DNA of 32,512 nt, from assembly GCA_030673825.1 (NCBI GenBank), contig JAUTCS010000008.1, forward strand, positions 1 through 32,512. Direction: 5' to 3'. Source of the stretch: Verrucomicrobiota bacterium JB024 (GTDB lineage Bacteria > Verrucomicrobiota > Verrucomicrobiia > Opitutales > Cerasicoccaceae). Made by a program: the position numbers and the translations under genes. Positions 24,767 to 32,140 of this stretch are shown here, piece by piece (the stretch's first letter is position 1; every line of letters begins with the position of its first letter). A model generated the notes under the pieces. That model did no database searches, was not told where the DNA came from, and saw nothing but the letters and a program-made list of their open reading frames with translations.

Positions 24767-26596
24767 ATGAAAGCGATGACTCCGCTCGAAGAACTCCGCC
24801 ACTCCACTTCGCACGTGCTGGCCACGGCCGTGTTGCGTCTCTTCCCCGAGACCAAGCTCGATATCGGCCCCCCGACTGACACTGGCTTTTACTACGACTT
24901 CGACCTGGATCACAAGTTCACCGCCGAGGATCTCGAAGCCCTCGAAGCGGAGATGAAAAAGGTCATCAAGGAGAACCAGAAATTTGAGCGCCAGGAGTGC
25001 TCGCGTGAAGAGGCCGTGAAGATCATCACGGACTTCGGCCAGACCGCGTACAAGCTCGGTCGCCTCGCGGACATCCCCGAGGGCGAGCCGATCTCGTTCT
25101 ACCGCAACGGCGACTTCATCGACCTGTGCGCGGGCACGCACGTCAACTACACCAAGAAGATCAAGGCCTTCAAGCTGCTCAGCGTGGCCGGTGCCTACCA
25201 CCGCGGCGACGAGAACAACAAGCAGCTCCAGCGCATTTACGGCACCGCCTTCCCGACGAAGGAAGAACTGGAAGAGTACCTGAAGAACCTCGAAGAAGCC
25301 AAAAAGCGCGACCACCGCAAGGTCGGGCGCGAGATGGGCCTGTTCGAGATCAGCGAAGCCGTCGGCCAGGGCCTCATCCTGTGGAAACCGGCGGGCGCAG
25401 TCATCCGCCAGGCCTTGCAGGATTTCATCTCCGAGGAACTGCGCAAGGGCGGCTACAGCCAGGTCTTCACGCCGCACATCGGGCGCCTCGGTCTTTACCG
25501 CACCAGCGGTCACTTCCCGTACTACCAGGAGTCGCAATTCACCCCGCTGGTGGACCGCGAGGAGATGGAACACCTCGGGCACGAGGGCTGCTCCTGCGCC
25601 GAGCTTTCCAACAAGCTCAACCAGGGCGAGGCCGACGGCTACCTGCTCAAGCCGATGAACTGCCCGATGCACATCGAGATTTTCAAGAGCAGCCCCCACA
25701 GCTACCGCGACTTGCCCGTGCGCCTGGCCGAGTTCGGCACCGTGTACCGCTGGGAAAAGTCCGGTGAGCTCAACGGCATGACCCGCGTGCGCGGCTTCAC
25801 TCAGGACGACGCCCACATCTTCTGCACGGAGGAGCAGGTCCGCGACGAAATCCTCTCCTGTCTCGACCTGGTGAAGACCGTCTTCAACACCCTTGGGATG
25901 AAGGACTACCGTGTGCGCGTCGGCCTGCGCGACCCCGACAGCAGCAAGTACGTCGGTGCCGCCGAAAAGTGGGACAAGGCCGAGAACGCCCTGCGTGAAG
26001 TCGCCCAGACCCTCGGCGTGCCCTTCACCGAAGAGCAGGGCGAGGCCGCCTTCTACGGCCCGAAGATCGACTTCGTGGTCAAGGACGTCATCGGCCGCGA
26101 GTGGCAGCTCGGGACCGTCCAGGTGGACTACAACCTGCCCGAACGCTTCCAGATCGAGTACACCGGCGCGGACAACCAGCCGCACCGCCCCGTCATGCTC
26201 CACCGCGCCCCCTTCGGCTCGATGGAGCGCTTCGTCGGCGTGCTGATCGAGCACTTCGGCGGGAACTTCCCGCTCTGGCTCGCCCCCGAGCAGGTGCGCG
26301 TGCTCCCGATCTCCGAAAAGGTCAACGACTACGCCGCCTCGGTGGTCAACCAGCTCAAGGCCGCGCACATCCGCGCCGGGCTCGACCGCCACGACGAGAA
26401 GCTGGGCGCTAAAATCCGCCGCGCCGAGCTGGACAAGGTCCCCGTCATGCTCATCTGCGGCGAAAAGGAAGCCGAAGCCGGGCAGGTCTCCCTCCGCTCC
26501 CGCGTGGGCAAGGCCCTCGAAGGCACCGCATCCGTCGCCGACACCCTCGCCAAGCTCCAGGACGTCATCGCCACCAAGGCGCTGCCGGAGGCGTAG
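24767..26596 (+). CDS. thrS: Threonyl-tRNA synthetase lacking the N-terminal TGS domain
   Basis: Class II synthetase charging tRNA-Thr (609 aa). The protein begins directly with the editing (second additional) domain: HSTSH at 12-16, GPPTDTGFYYDFDL at 35-47, and the zinc/editing pair C121/H125 in CAGTH. The catalytic core follows, with KPMNCPMHIEIF, FGTVYRWEKSGELNGMTRVRGF (motif 2 region) and PVMLHRAPFGSMERFVGVL (motif 3), then the anticodon-binding domain. A roughly 25-residue insert with a CSC pair precedes KPMNC. The TGS domain of about 60 residues found in E. coli ThrRS is missing. The open frame reaches back to 24659 but does not encode it. ATG 24776 is an alternative start. Confidence 0.95.
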   Translation: MKAMTPLEELRHSTSHVLATAVLRLFPETKLDIGPPTDTGFYYDFDLDHKFTAEDLEALEAEMKKVIKENQKFERQECSREEAVKIITDFGQTAYKLGRLADIPEGEPISFYRNGDFIDLCAGTHVNYTKKIKAFKLLSVAGAYHRGDENNKQLQRIYGTAFPTKEELEEYLKNLEEAKKRDHRKVGREMGLFEISEAVGQGLILWKPAGAVIRQALQDFISEELRKGGYSQVFTPHIGRLGLYRTSGHFPYYQESQFTPLVDREEMEHLGHEGCSCAELSNKLNQGEADGYLLKPMNCPMHIEIFKSSPHSYRDLPVRLAEFGTVYRWEKSGELNGMTRVRGFTQDDAHIFCTEEQVRDEILSCLDLVKTVFNTLGMKDYRVRVGLRDPDSSKYVGAAEKWDKAENALREVAQTLGVPFTEEQGEAAFYGPKIDFVVKDVIGREWQLGTVQVDYNLPERFQIEYTGADNQPHRPVMLHRAPFGSMERFVGVLIEHFGGNFPLWLAPEQVRVLPISEKVNDYAASVVNQLKAAHIRAGLDRHDEKLGAKIRRAELDKVPVMLICGEKEAEAGQVSLRSRVGKALEGTASVADTLAKLQDVIATKALPEA

Positions 26597-26610
26597 CGCC
26601 CCGCATTTTT

Positions 26611-26689
26611 TGCCCGCGAAGGCACGCGAAGCTCCGCGAAGAAATCTGCTTCTTCACACTTTGCGTTCCTTCGCGTGTCTTCGCGGGCA
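26611..26689. repeat. 21-bp inverted repeat built from CGCGAAG words
   Basis: The arms 26611-26631 (tgcccGCGAAGgcacGCGAAG) and 26669-26689 pair at 20 of 21 positions. The arm itself is a tandem of CGCGAAG words, and a third one follows (tcCGCGAAG). It lies between the convergent thrS (+) and NlpC/P60 (-) genes, suggesting a bidirectional terminator or a dispersed repeat. The word CCCGCGAAGG recurs in the element at 17005-17196. Confidence 0.85.
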
Positions 26690-26698
26690 GTCTCTTTA

Positions 26699-27889
26699 TC
26701 AGGACGATGGAGAAGCGACCTTGCGTTTCTTCCGCCGCCAAATCACCGCTCCCAGCCCCAACAGCCCACCGACCAGGGCAAGCTCACCCGGCTCGGGGAC
26801 GGAGGAGGGGTCGATCACGCGCATGGCATGACTGAAATTCTGGTAAAACCAGTTGTCGTCGGTGAAGGGCAGGATTTCGACGCCGGGGGGCGGCAGTTCG
26901 CCGTCGAGGTCAAAGATGGCGGGTGTGTTGTCGTGACTGCTGATCACGAGCGGCACCTCCGAGGCGGTACCGTCGTCGAGCGTGCCGTAGGTGCCGAGCC
27001 AGATGACGACGTGGGTGATGTTGTCGGGCTGGTTGGGCTCGCCGGTGATGAAAAGCAGGTCGCCGGGCCGGAATAACTCAATCAGCGCGGCGAGCGAGTT
27101 GGGCGCGTTGATGGCGCCGCTGGCGTAGTTGGGGCCGTTGAGGAAGCCCGGCGTGATGAGCGTGCCGTCAGCCGCGATGATCGGGTTCGCCGTGAGCGAG
27201 CCGACGACCTCCTCGCCGAGGGTGCCGATGGCGGTGTCCATCTGGATGCCCAGCGCGACATTGTAGATGTAGGAGGCGAAATTACTGCAATCGATCCCAG
27301 CCGTGCCCTGGCCGTACTCGGTCTGCCACGGGTTGGAAATCTGCTGGCCGGAGGTTGTCTCAAGGTTGGCCTGGTCACTGACCTGGTTCCAGTCCCAGTA
27401 GTTGGGTGCGTTGGGGGCGGAGGAAAAGCCGTTGGCGTACGGGTTCCAGTCCGGGTTGTGGTGATGCTGGTAGGGGGTGCCGATCAGGCCCTTGGCCACG
27501 CTGAGCAGGCGCTGCTGCTGGTAGGTGGTCGTGTTCACGCCCGAGGGCGCGCCGGGGATGGCCCCGCCGTTGACCACGTGGCGGGTATCGTTGCCCAGCG
27601 TGTTGGCGGGGGTGTCCGTGCTGTAAAGCTGCGGCACGGTGACGCCCCAGTCGTGCCCGATCCCGTCGTTCCAGGTCGGGTCCTCGTAGTTGTACCAGTT
27701 GGAGGGACCGGGATTGGAATATGCGTTGACGGTGTCGATGCGGCCCGGGATGTCCGTCGTCCAGGTGGCGATGTCTGGATCGAGCGTGATCGCGTAGGGG
27801 GAGTCGTAGGTGTCGCCCCGGGCTGGAGAGTAGAGAAGGGCGGAGATCAGTAAAAGGATGACAGTGGCGTGGCGCATACTAGATGCCAT
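26699..27889 (-). CDS. PEP-CTERM NlpC/P60-type cysteine peptidase
   Basis: A 396-aa exported protein. A signal peptide is visible (VILLLISALLYSPARG). The mature region contains LSVAKGLIGTPY, then AGIDCSNFASYIYNVALG with the probable catalytic Cys, FRPGDLLFI, and ITHVVIWLG with the probable catalytic His. This is the order seen in NlpC/P60 (CHAP-like) peptidases, which cleave peptidoglycan stem peptides or related amides. The C-terminus is a sorting tail: SSVPEPGELALVGGLLGLGA, then IWRRKKRK. The combination implies an enzyme held at or released from the cell surface by exosortase. ATG 27889 was taken; ATG 27877 is also possible. It is convergent with thrS. Confidence 0.82.
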   Translation of the reverse strand: MASSMRHATVILLLISALLYSPARGDTYDSPYAITLDPDIATWTTDIPGRIDTVNAYSNPGPSNWYNYEDPTWNDGIGHDWGVTVPQLYSTDTPANTLGNDTRHVVNGGAIPGAPSGVNTTTYQQQRLLSVAKGLIGTPYQHHHNPDWNPYANGFSSAPNAPNYWDWNQVSDQANLETTSGQQISNPWQTEYGQGTAGIDCSNFASYIYNVALGIQMDTAIGTLGEEVVGSLTANPIIAADGTLITPGFLNGPNYASGAINAPNSLAALIELFRPGDLLFITGEPNQPDNITHVVIWLGTYGTLDDGTASEVPLVISSHDNTPAIFDLDGELPPPGVEILPFTDDNWFYQNFSHAMRVIDPSSVPEPGELALVGGLLGLGAVIWRRKKRKVASPSS

Positions 27890-27970
27890 AAGCAGCACTT
27901 AACGTGCCGTCAAGAAGCTCTTGCGTGGGTGGACTTGACAGCGCAGCACTTTTGACTTCCGTGTCGGGGC

Positions 27971-28288
27971 ATGTGTCCGGTTAAAGCCATTCATCGCCTG
28001 CGTGTGGTCGGCCTGATCGAGGGGATTTCCTTTCTGGTGCTCCTCGGAATAGCCATGCCCTTAAAATACTTCGGCGACCTGCCCGAGGCGGTCAAGATCG
28101 TGGGCTGGGCCCACGGGGTGCTCTTCATCGGGTTCGTCGTGCTGCTGATGATGGCCACGATCCTGGCCGACTGGAGCCTGCGGCGCGGGGTGGTGTTCTT
28201 TATCGCCGCGCTGGTGCCGTTCGGGCCGTTCGTGGCGGACCGGCACCTGCGCCGCTATGCCGTCGAGGCCGCCGCGCCCGCCGCGTGA
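27971..28288 (+). CDS. DUF3817-family small membrane protein
   Basis: A 105-aa integral membrane protein. It carries the family opening RLRVVGLIEGISFLVLLGIA, the middle PLKYFGDLPEAVKIVGWAHG, and a third helix followed by FFIAALVPFGPFVADRHLRR. Three membrane segments are visible. The family (also called YdzA-like) has no agreed function. The ATG at 27971 is supported by the family start. Its stop is about 80 nt before the HdeD-like gene. Small hairpins, including GGAGG/CCTCC at about 28301-28313, lie in between, so cotranscription is unclear. Confidence 0.85.
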   Translation: MCPVKAIHRLRVVGLIEGISFLVLLGIAMPLKYFGDLPEAVKIVGWAHGVLFIGFVVLLMMATILADWSLRRGVVFFIAALVPFGPFVADRHLRRYAVEAAAPAA

Positions 28289-28369
28289 GCAAGGGGAGGG
28301 GAGGACGCCTCCATTGAGCATCAAACATAAGGCTTTCCCCCGTAAGGGAAAAGCGTATAGCTGGTGAGC

Positions 28370-28951
28370 ATGTCTGACACTCAATCCCCCGAACCTCCCA
28401 TCCTGAAATTCCTCGGGCTCGACCCGGAAAAGTCCAAAAAGTACGCCGGCTGGCTCAAGTTCGAAGCCATCATGTTTATCATCCTCGGCGTGCTGGCGAT
28501 TATGCTGCCGGGCCTGTTTTCCTTTGGCCTGAGCGTGTTCCTCGGCTGGCTGTTCATCTTCGGCGGCTTGTTCGCCACGGTGGGCGCGTTCCAGGCGATG
28601 CAGTCGCAGGGCTTTTTCTGGCGGCTGGCCTCGGGCGTGCTGACGGTCGTCGTCGGCGTCATGGTCATCTCCAAGCCGATGGAGTGGATGGCCGTGCTGA
28701 CCCTGATCGTCGCCGGGTTCTATCTGGTGGACGGGATTTTTAAAATCATCTACGGCCTGCGCGCCAACGGCGTGCCCGGCGCGGGCCTGGCCATCGTCAA
28801 CGGCATCTTCGGCCTGATCATCGCCTGGATCGTCTATGCGCAGTGGCCACTGTCGGCGGAGTGGTTCCTCGGCCTGATCATCGGCATCAACCTCTTCATG
28901 GCGGGCCTCTTCCTGCTGCGCGTCTCCAGCGGCCTCAAGGGCGCTTCGTGA
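28370..28951 (+). CDS. HdeD-like (DUF308) membrane protein
   Basis: A 193-aa protein. A soluble N-terminal stretch of about 28 residues is followed by six membrane segments arranged in pairs: FEAIMFIILGVLAIMLPGLF, FLGWLFIFGGLFATVGAFQA, LASGVLTVVVGVMVISKP, VLTLIVAGFYLVDGIFKI, LAIVNGIFGLIIAWIVYA and FLGLIIGINLFMAGLFLL. The pattern of G-rich helices with the 'P...' breaks matches DUF308/HdeD proteins, named after an acid-resistance protein in E. coli. The role here is unknown. ATG 28370 is used (a GTG lies 6 nt before); GGTGA three bases upstream may be the ribosome-binding site. Confidence 0.85.
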   Translation: MSDTQSPEPPILKFLGLDPEKSKKYAGWLKFEAIMFIILGVLAIMLPGLFSFGLSVFLGWLFIFGGLFATVGAFQAMQSQGFFWRLASGVLTVVVGVMVISKPMEWMAVLTLIVAGFYLVDGIFKIIYGLRANGVPGAGLAIVNGIFGLIIAWIVYAQWPLSAEWFLGLIIGINLFMAGLFLLRVSSGLKGAS

Positions 28952-28974
28952 TGTGAGATTTCCGAGAGGAGATT

Positions 28975-29080
28975 TTAACCACAGAGGACACAGAGAGCAC
29001 AGAGGAATTATAAAAAACCACAAAGGCACAAAGGCACGAAGAGTGAATTTCTCTGTGTCCTCTGTGCTCTCTGTGGTTAA
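28975..29080. repeat. Inverted repeat of tandem CACAGAG words with a CACAAAGG block in the loop
   Basis: The 30-nt arms 28975-29004 and 29051-29080 pair at 26 of 30 positions, and each arm is three tandem CACAGAG-type words. The loop contains a second word set (ccACAAAGGcACAAAGGcACgAAG). It sits between convergent genes, HdeD (+) and Nif11 (-), starting 23 nt after one stop and ending 13 nt before the other. Confidence 0.88.
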
Positions 29081-29093
29081 ATAAATCTTTTTC

Positions 29094-29315
29094 TCAGTGC
29101 AGCCAGATGGCGCGGGAGCGGGGGTTGCCGGAGGAGGCGAAGTCCAGCTCCTCTTCCTTGAGGACCGCGTCGAGTTCCTGAATCGTGAACTCATACCCGT
29201 CGGCGTTGGCCGAGGCGACGAAGTCTTCCTTCGTTTCGATGACATTGTACTTGGCGCGCAGGGCCTTGTCGGTCCAGCCGTCCGTGAGGAGTTTTTCAAC
29301 GTTTTCTTTGGACAT
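29094..29315 (-). CDS. Nif11-family leader-peptide-like small protein
   Basis: A 73-aa protein beginning MSKENVEKLLTDGWTD and continuing KEDFVASANADGYEFTIQEL. This is the Nif11 pattern, in which a helix 'M..en...ll' is followed by 'efv..a...Gy.ft..el'. Nif11 domains are best known as leader peptides of ribosomally made natural products, although free-standing ones exist. The stretch after the leader (ELDFASSGNPRSRAIWLH) has no Cys, no Gly-Gly cleavage site and only a few Ser residues, so classical lanthionine chemistry looks unlikely. No modifying enzyme or exporter is next to it. The divergent rlmN is a radical SAM enzyme, but a housekeeping one. A TTTAAT box lies about 11 nt before the ATG. 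Confidence 0.75.
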   Translation of the reverse strand: MSKENVEKLLTDGWTDKALRAKYNVIETKEDFVASANADGYEFTIQELDAVLKEEELDFASSGNPRSRAIWLH

Positions 29316-29519
29316 AGTTCGTAGCGTATTAAAGGTGACCCGGCGCCCACACGGTCCGGATTGCCCGCAATTAGCAGGAAAAATGCCACGCGCCCGTGCC
29401 TGCGCACCTGCATGGACGGGTATTAGCGAGGTTGGGAGAGGGCTTAAGCCACGCTTTCGCCTCGGCGGGGGCGCATTCGGTATTGCGCCGGGGCAGGGGA
29501 TGCGTTCTTCATAGGCGGG

Positions 29520-30662
29520 ATGCAGGGATTTGTGGGCAAGCCGCCGATACACGGTGAAACGCTCGACTCGCTCACGGCGGCGCTGGCCGAGCGGGGCGAG
29601 AAGCCCTTCCGCGCGCGCCAGATTCTTGAATGGCTGTATAAAAAACGCGCCGCCGGTCCGCAGGAAATGACCAACCTGTCCAAGCCCCTGCGCGCCTGGC
29701 TGGAGGAGACGTACGATTTCGCCCCGACCTCGCGCCTCGGCGCGAAGACCTCCTCGGACGTGACGGACAAGTTCCTCCTGCGCCTGCGGGACCTCTCGCT
29801 CATCGAGACGGTCATCATCCGCGCCCCGCAGGAAGGGGTGGGGCAGAACAGCTCCCGCAAGACCGTCTGCATCTCCACCCAGGTCGGTTGCGCCTACGGG
29901 TGCAAGTTCTGCGCCTCGGGCTTGGCCGGTTGGAAGCGCGACCTCTCCACCGGCGAGATCGTCCACCAGTTGATCCAGGTCTGCCATCAGGAGGACCCGA
30001 CCACGCCCCGCGCCAGCGACGAGCTGGCCTCCTTTGACAACATCGTGGTCATGGGCATGGGCGAGCCATTGGCCAATTACGACAACCTCCTGCGTGCCCT
30101 CACCATCGTCAACGCCGACTGGGGTCTGGGGCTCGGCGCGCGGCGCATCACCGTCTCGACCAGCGGACTGGCCCCGCAGATCGTTCGTTTGGCGGACGAG
30201 CCGCTCGGGCTGCGCCTGGCCATCAGCCTGCACGGAGCTACCGACGAGGTGCGTCAGCAGATCATGCCGGTCAACCGCAAGTACCCGCTGGACACGCTCC
30301 TTCCGGCGGCGCAAGCCTTCGCCGACAAGCATGGGCGGATGATCACGCTGGAGTTTATCCTTATTCGCGAGGTCAACGACACCCTCGACCAGGCCCGCGC
30401 CCTGGCGAAAATCGCCCGCGACCTGCACGCCCACGTCAACCTCATCCCGTACAACACGGTGGAGGGCTTGCCCTGGGTGCGCCCGGAAGTCCCCCGTCAG
30501 GACGCCTTCGCCAACATCCTGCGCCAGGCGCGGGTATCGGTCACCATCCGCCGCGAAAAGGGCCACGATATCAACGCCGCCTGCGGCCAGCTCCGCCTCC
30601 AGACCGAACGAGCCGAGGGTACCATCGAGCCCGTTCCGGCGAAGGCGGGCCGGACTGGCTGA
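29520..30662 (+). CDS. rlmN: 23S rRNA (adenine-C2)-methyltransferase RlmN
   Basis: Radical SAM enzyme methylating A2503 of 23S rRNA and A37 of some tRNAs (380 aa). Seen in order: the N-terminal helical accessory domain with KPFRARQILEWLYKK (28-42); the cluster motif C124-x3-C128-x2-C131 in CAYGCKFCASG; MGMGEPLANYDNLL; STSGLAPQI; and AISLHGATDEVRQQIMPVNR. The catalytic C-terminal Cys at about 355 is in GHDINAACGQLR. The start ATG at 29520 has GGCGGG directly before it. It is divergent from the Nif11 gene with a 204-nt gap. Confidence 0.96.
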   Translation: MQGFVGKPPIHGETLDSLTAALAERGEKPFRARQILEWLYKKRAAGPQEMTNLSKPLRAWLEETYDFAPTSRLGAKTSSDVTDKFLLRLRDLSLIETVIIRAPQEGVGQNSSRKTVCISTQVGCAYGCKFCASGLAGWKRDLSTGEIVHQLIQVCHQEDPTTPRASDELASFDNIVVMGMGEPLANYDNLLRALTIVNADWGLGLGARRITVSTSGLAPQIVRLADEPLGLRLAISLHGATDEVRQQIMPVNRKYPLDTLLPAAQAFADKHGRMITLEFILIREVNDTLDQARALAKIARDLHAHVNLIPYNTVEGLPWVRPEVPRQDAFANILRQARVSVTIRREKGHDINAACGQLRLQTERAEGTIEPVPAKAGRTG

Positions 30663-30720
30663 ACGGGCGTGAGGTTTTTTCGGGCGGCGTGACCGGGGCC
30701 AGGGGACGAAGTTTTTCCCC

Positions 30721-30742
30721 CGAATGCCGCCCGGGGCATTCG
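30721..30742 (+). terminator. Candidate rlmN terminator
   Basis: CGAATGCC (30721-30728) and GGCATTCG (30735-30742) form an 8-bp perfect stem with a 6-nt loop, 58 nt after the rlmN stop. It is followed by TTCGCTTGAC, not a T-run, so intrinsic termination would be weak. A TTGACA six nt past the hairpin (30748-30753) could serve as the -35 of a nusA promoter, but no good -10 follows at 17 nt. Confidence 0.45.
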
Positions 30743-30791
30743 TTCGCTTGACAAGGGCTGCCGCGGCTGGCAGGTTCCTTGTTTTCCAACC

Positions 30792-30838
30792 ATCCTATAC
30801 CTCAGGATAGTGGGTCGCATGTACCCGCTATTTTTTTT
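30792..30838 (+). promoter_or_regulatory. Terminator-like leader directly before nusA (possible attenuator)
   Basis: The arms ATAGTGGGT (30807-30815) and ACCCGCTAT (30823-30831) make a 9-bp stem (one G-T pair) with a 7-nt loop, running straight into eight T's (30831-30838). This is a textbook intrinsic terminator on the coding strand, ending 14 nt before the nusA ATG. A second small stem, ATCCT/AGGAT (30792-30808), shares two bases of the left arm and could compete with it. Such an arrangement suggests leader-controlled expression of nusA-infB. Confidence 0.65.
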
Positions 30839-30852
30839 CTAACAACATATCG

Positions 30853-32106
30853 ATGAGTAACGAAATCCTGTCTGTTCTCGAGTACATGGAGAAGGAGAAG
30901 GGGATCAGCCGAGAGGACATGATCGCCACCATCGCGGCTGCCATCAAAAGTGCCGCTCAGAAAGGCGTCAATGCCGGCGCCGAGCTCGATGTGCAGATCG
31001 ATCCGCGCACCGGCGCTCTCAAGGCGTGGACCCTGCTCCGGGTGGTTGACTCGTTCAGCGATCCCTCCTCCGAAATCCCCCTCGACAAGGCTCACCTGTA
31101 TGACAAGGACGCCAAGGTAGGCGATACCGTCCGCAAGGACATCGACCCGGCCTTCCTCGGCCGCATCGCCGCCCAGACGGCCCGCCAGGCCATCATGCAG
31201 CGCGTCCGCCAGTTCGAGAAAGAACGCATTTACGACGACTACAAGGACCTCGTGGGCGACATCGTCACGGGTATCGTCCGCCGCCGCGAACGCGGCGACC
31301 TCATCGTCGACCTCGGCAAGGCCGAAGCCGTCCTGCCCCCGCGCGAACGCGTTCCGGGCGAGGACTACGCCCCCGGCGAGCGCATTCGCTGCCTCCTGCT
31401 GGCCATCGAGAGCACCCCGCGCGGGCCCGAGCTCGTCCTCAGCCGCGCCAGCATCAAGTTTGTCCGCCGCCTCTTCGAACTGGAGGTGACGGAAATCGCA
31501 GACGGTACCGTGTCGCTTGAGGGCATGGCCCGCGAGCCCGGCTACCGCACGAAGATCTGCGTCCACAGCAACGATCCGAAGGTGGACCCCGTGGGCGCCT
31601 GCGTCGGTGCCCGTGGCGCCCGCGTCAAGAGTATCGTCCGCGAGCTCGGTGGCGAAAAGATCGACATCATCCGCTATTTCCCCGATCCGCAGCAGATGCT
31701 GGAGGAGGCCATCAAGCCGGCCGTCCCGAAGAACCTGCACATCGACCCGATCGCCAAGCGCATTTACTTTGAAGTCAGCGAGGACGACCTCGCGGTGGCC
31801 ATCGGCCGCCGTGGGCAGAATGCCAAGCTCACCTCCCGCCTGATGGGCTGGCGCCTCGACATCGGCAAGGAAAAGCGCGAAGCCGCCACCCTTGAGGAGC
31901 GTGCCGAACGCGCCGGTCTCAACCTCGCCCAATCCCTGGGTATTGATGAGCCCCTGGCCGAAAAGTTGGTCGCCATGGGCATTAACTCCGTCGAGGTGAT
32001 CGCCGCTGGTGTCACCGCTGACGACCTTGTCGAGTCCGGCGACTTTACGCCGGAGCAAGCCGCTGGCATCATCGCCAAAGTTAACGAACTGCAATCCCAG
32101 GCCTGA
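30853..32106 (+). CDS. nusA: Transcription termination/antitermination factor NusA
   Basis: RNA-polymerase-binding factor that promotes pausing and modulates termination and antitermination (417 aa). The N-terminal polymerase-binding domain is at about 1-125, the S1 domain at about 135-200 ([20 protein letters not shown]), KH1 at about 230-280 ([18 protein letters not shown]) and KH2 at about 300-345 ([16 protein letters not shown]). A short C-terminal helix-hairpin-type extension follows ([20 protein letters not shown]). It is shorter than E. coli NusA (495 aa) because it has only part of the acidic repeat region. There is no Shine-Dalgarno sequence; the start is 14 nt past the leader hairpin T-run. 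infB follows 34 nt downstream. No rimP gene precedes it, unlike the common rimP-nusA-infB order. Confidence 0.96.
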   Translation: MSNEILSVLEYMEKEKGISREDMIATIAAAIKSAAQKGVNAGAELDVQIDPRTGALKAWTLLRVVDSFSDPSSEIPLDKAHLYDKDAKVGDTVRKDIDPAFLGRIAAQTARQAIMQRVRQFEKERIYDDYKDLVGDIVTGIVRRRERGDLIVDLGKAEAVLPPRERVPGEDYAPGERIRCLLLAIESTPRGPELVLSRASIKFVRRLFELEVTEIADGTVSLEGMAREPGYRTKICVHSNDPKVDPVGACVGARGARVKSIVRELGGEKIDIIRYFPDPQQMLEEAIKPAVPKNLHIDPIAKRIYFEVSEDDLAVAIGRRGQNAKLTSRLMGWRLDIGKEKREAATLEERAERAGLNLAQSLGIDEPLAEKLVAMGINSVEVIAAGVTADDLVESGDFTPEQAAGIIAKVNELQSQA

Positions 32107-32140
32107 GAATCATCCCGACTGATTACCGCAAACAGATTTT

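Noticed and set aside
24665-26392. 575-codon open frame on the minus strand
   Set aside because: Antisense shadow of thrS with no protein-like motifs; the sense strand encodes an unmistakable synthetase.
28975-29080. Possible CRISPR-like repeat array
   Set aside because: The repeated words are only about 7 nt long, have no spacers of uniform length and form an inverted repeat; no cas genes are in the window.
29094-30662. Nif11 peptide plus rlmN radical SAM enzyme as a natural-product cluster
   Set aside because: RlmN has all features of the housekeeping rRNA methyltransferase, including the catalytic C-terminal Cys, and is divergently transcribed; adjacency is probably chance.
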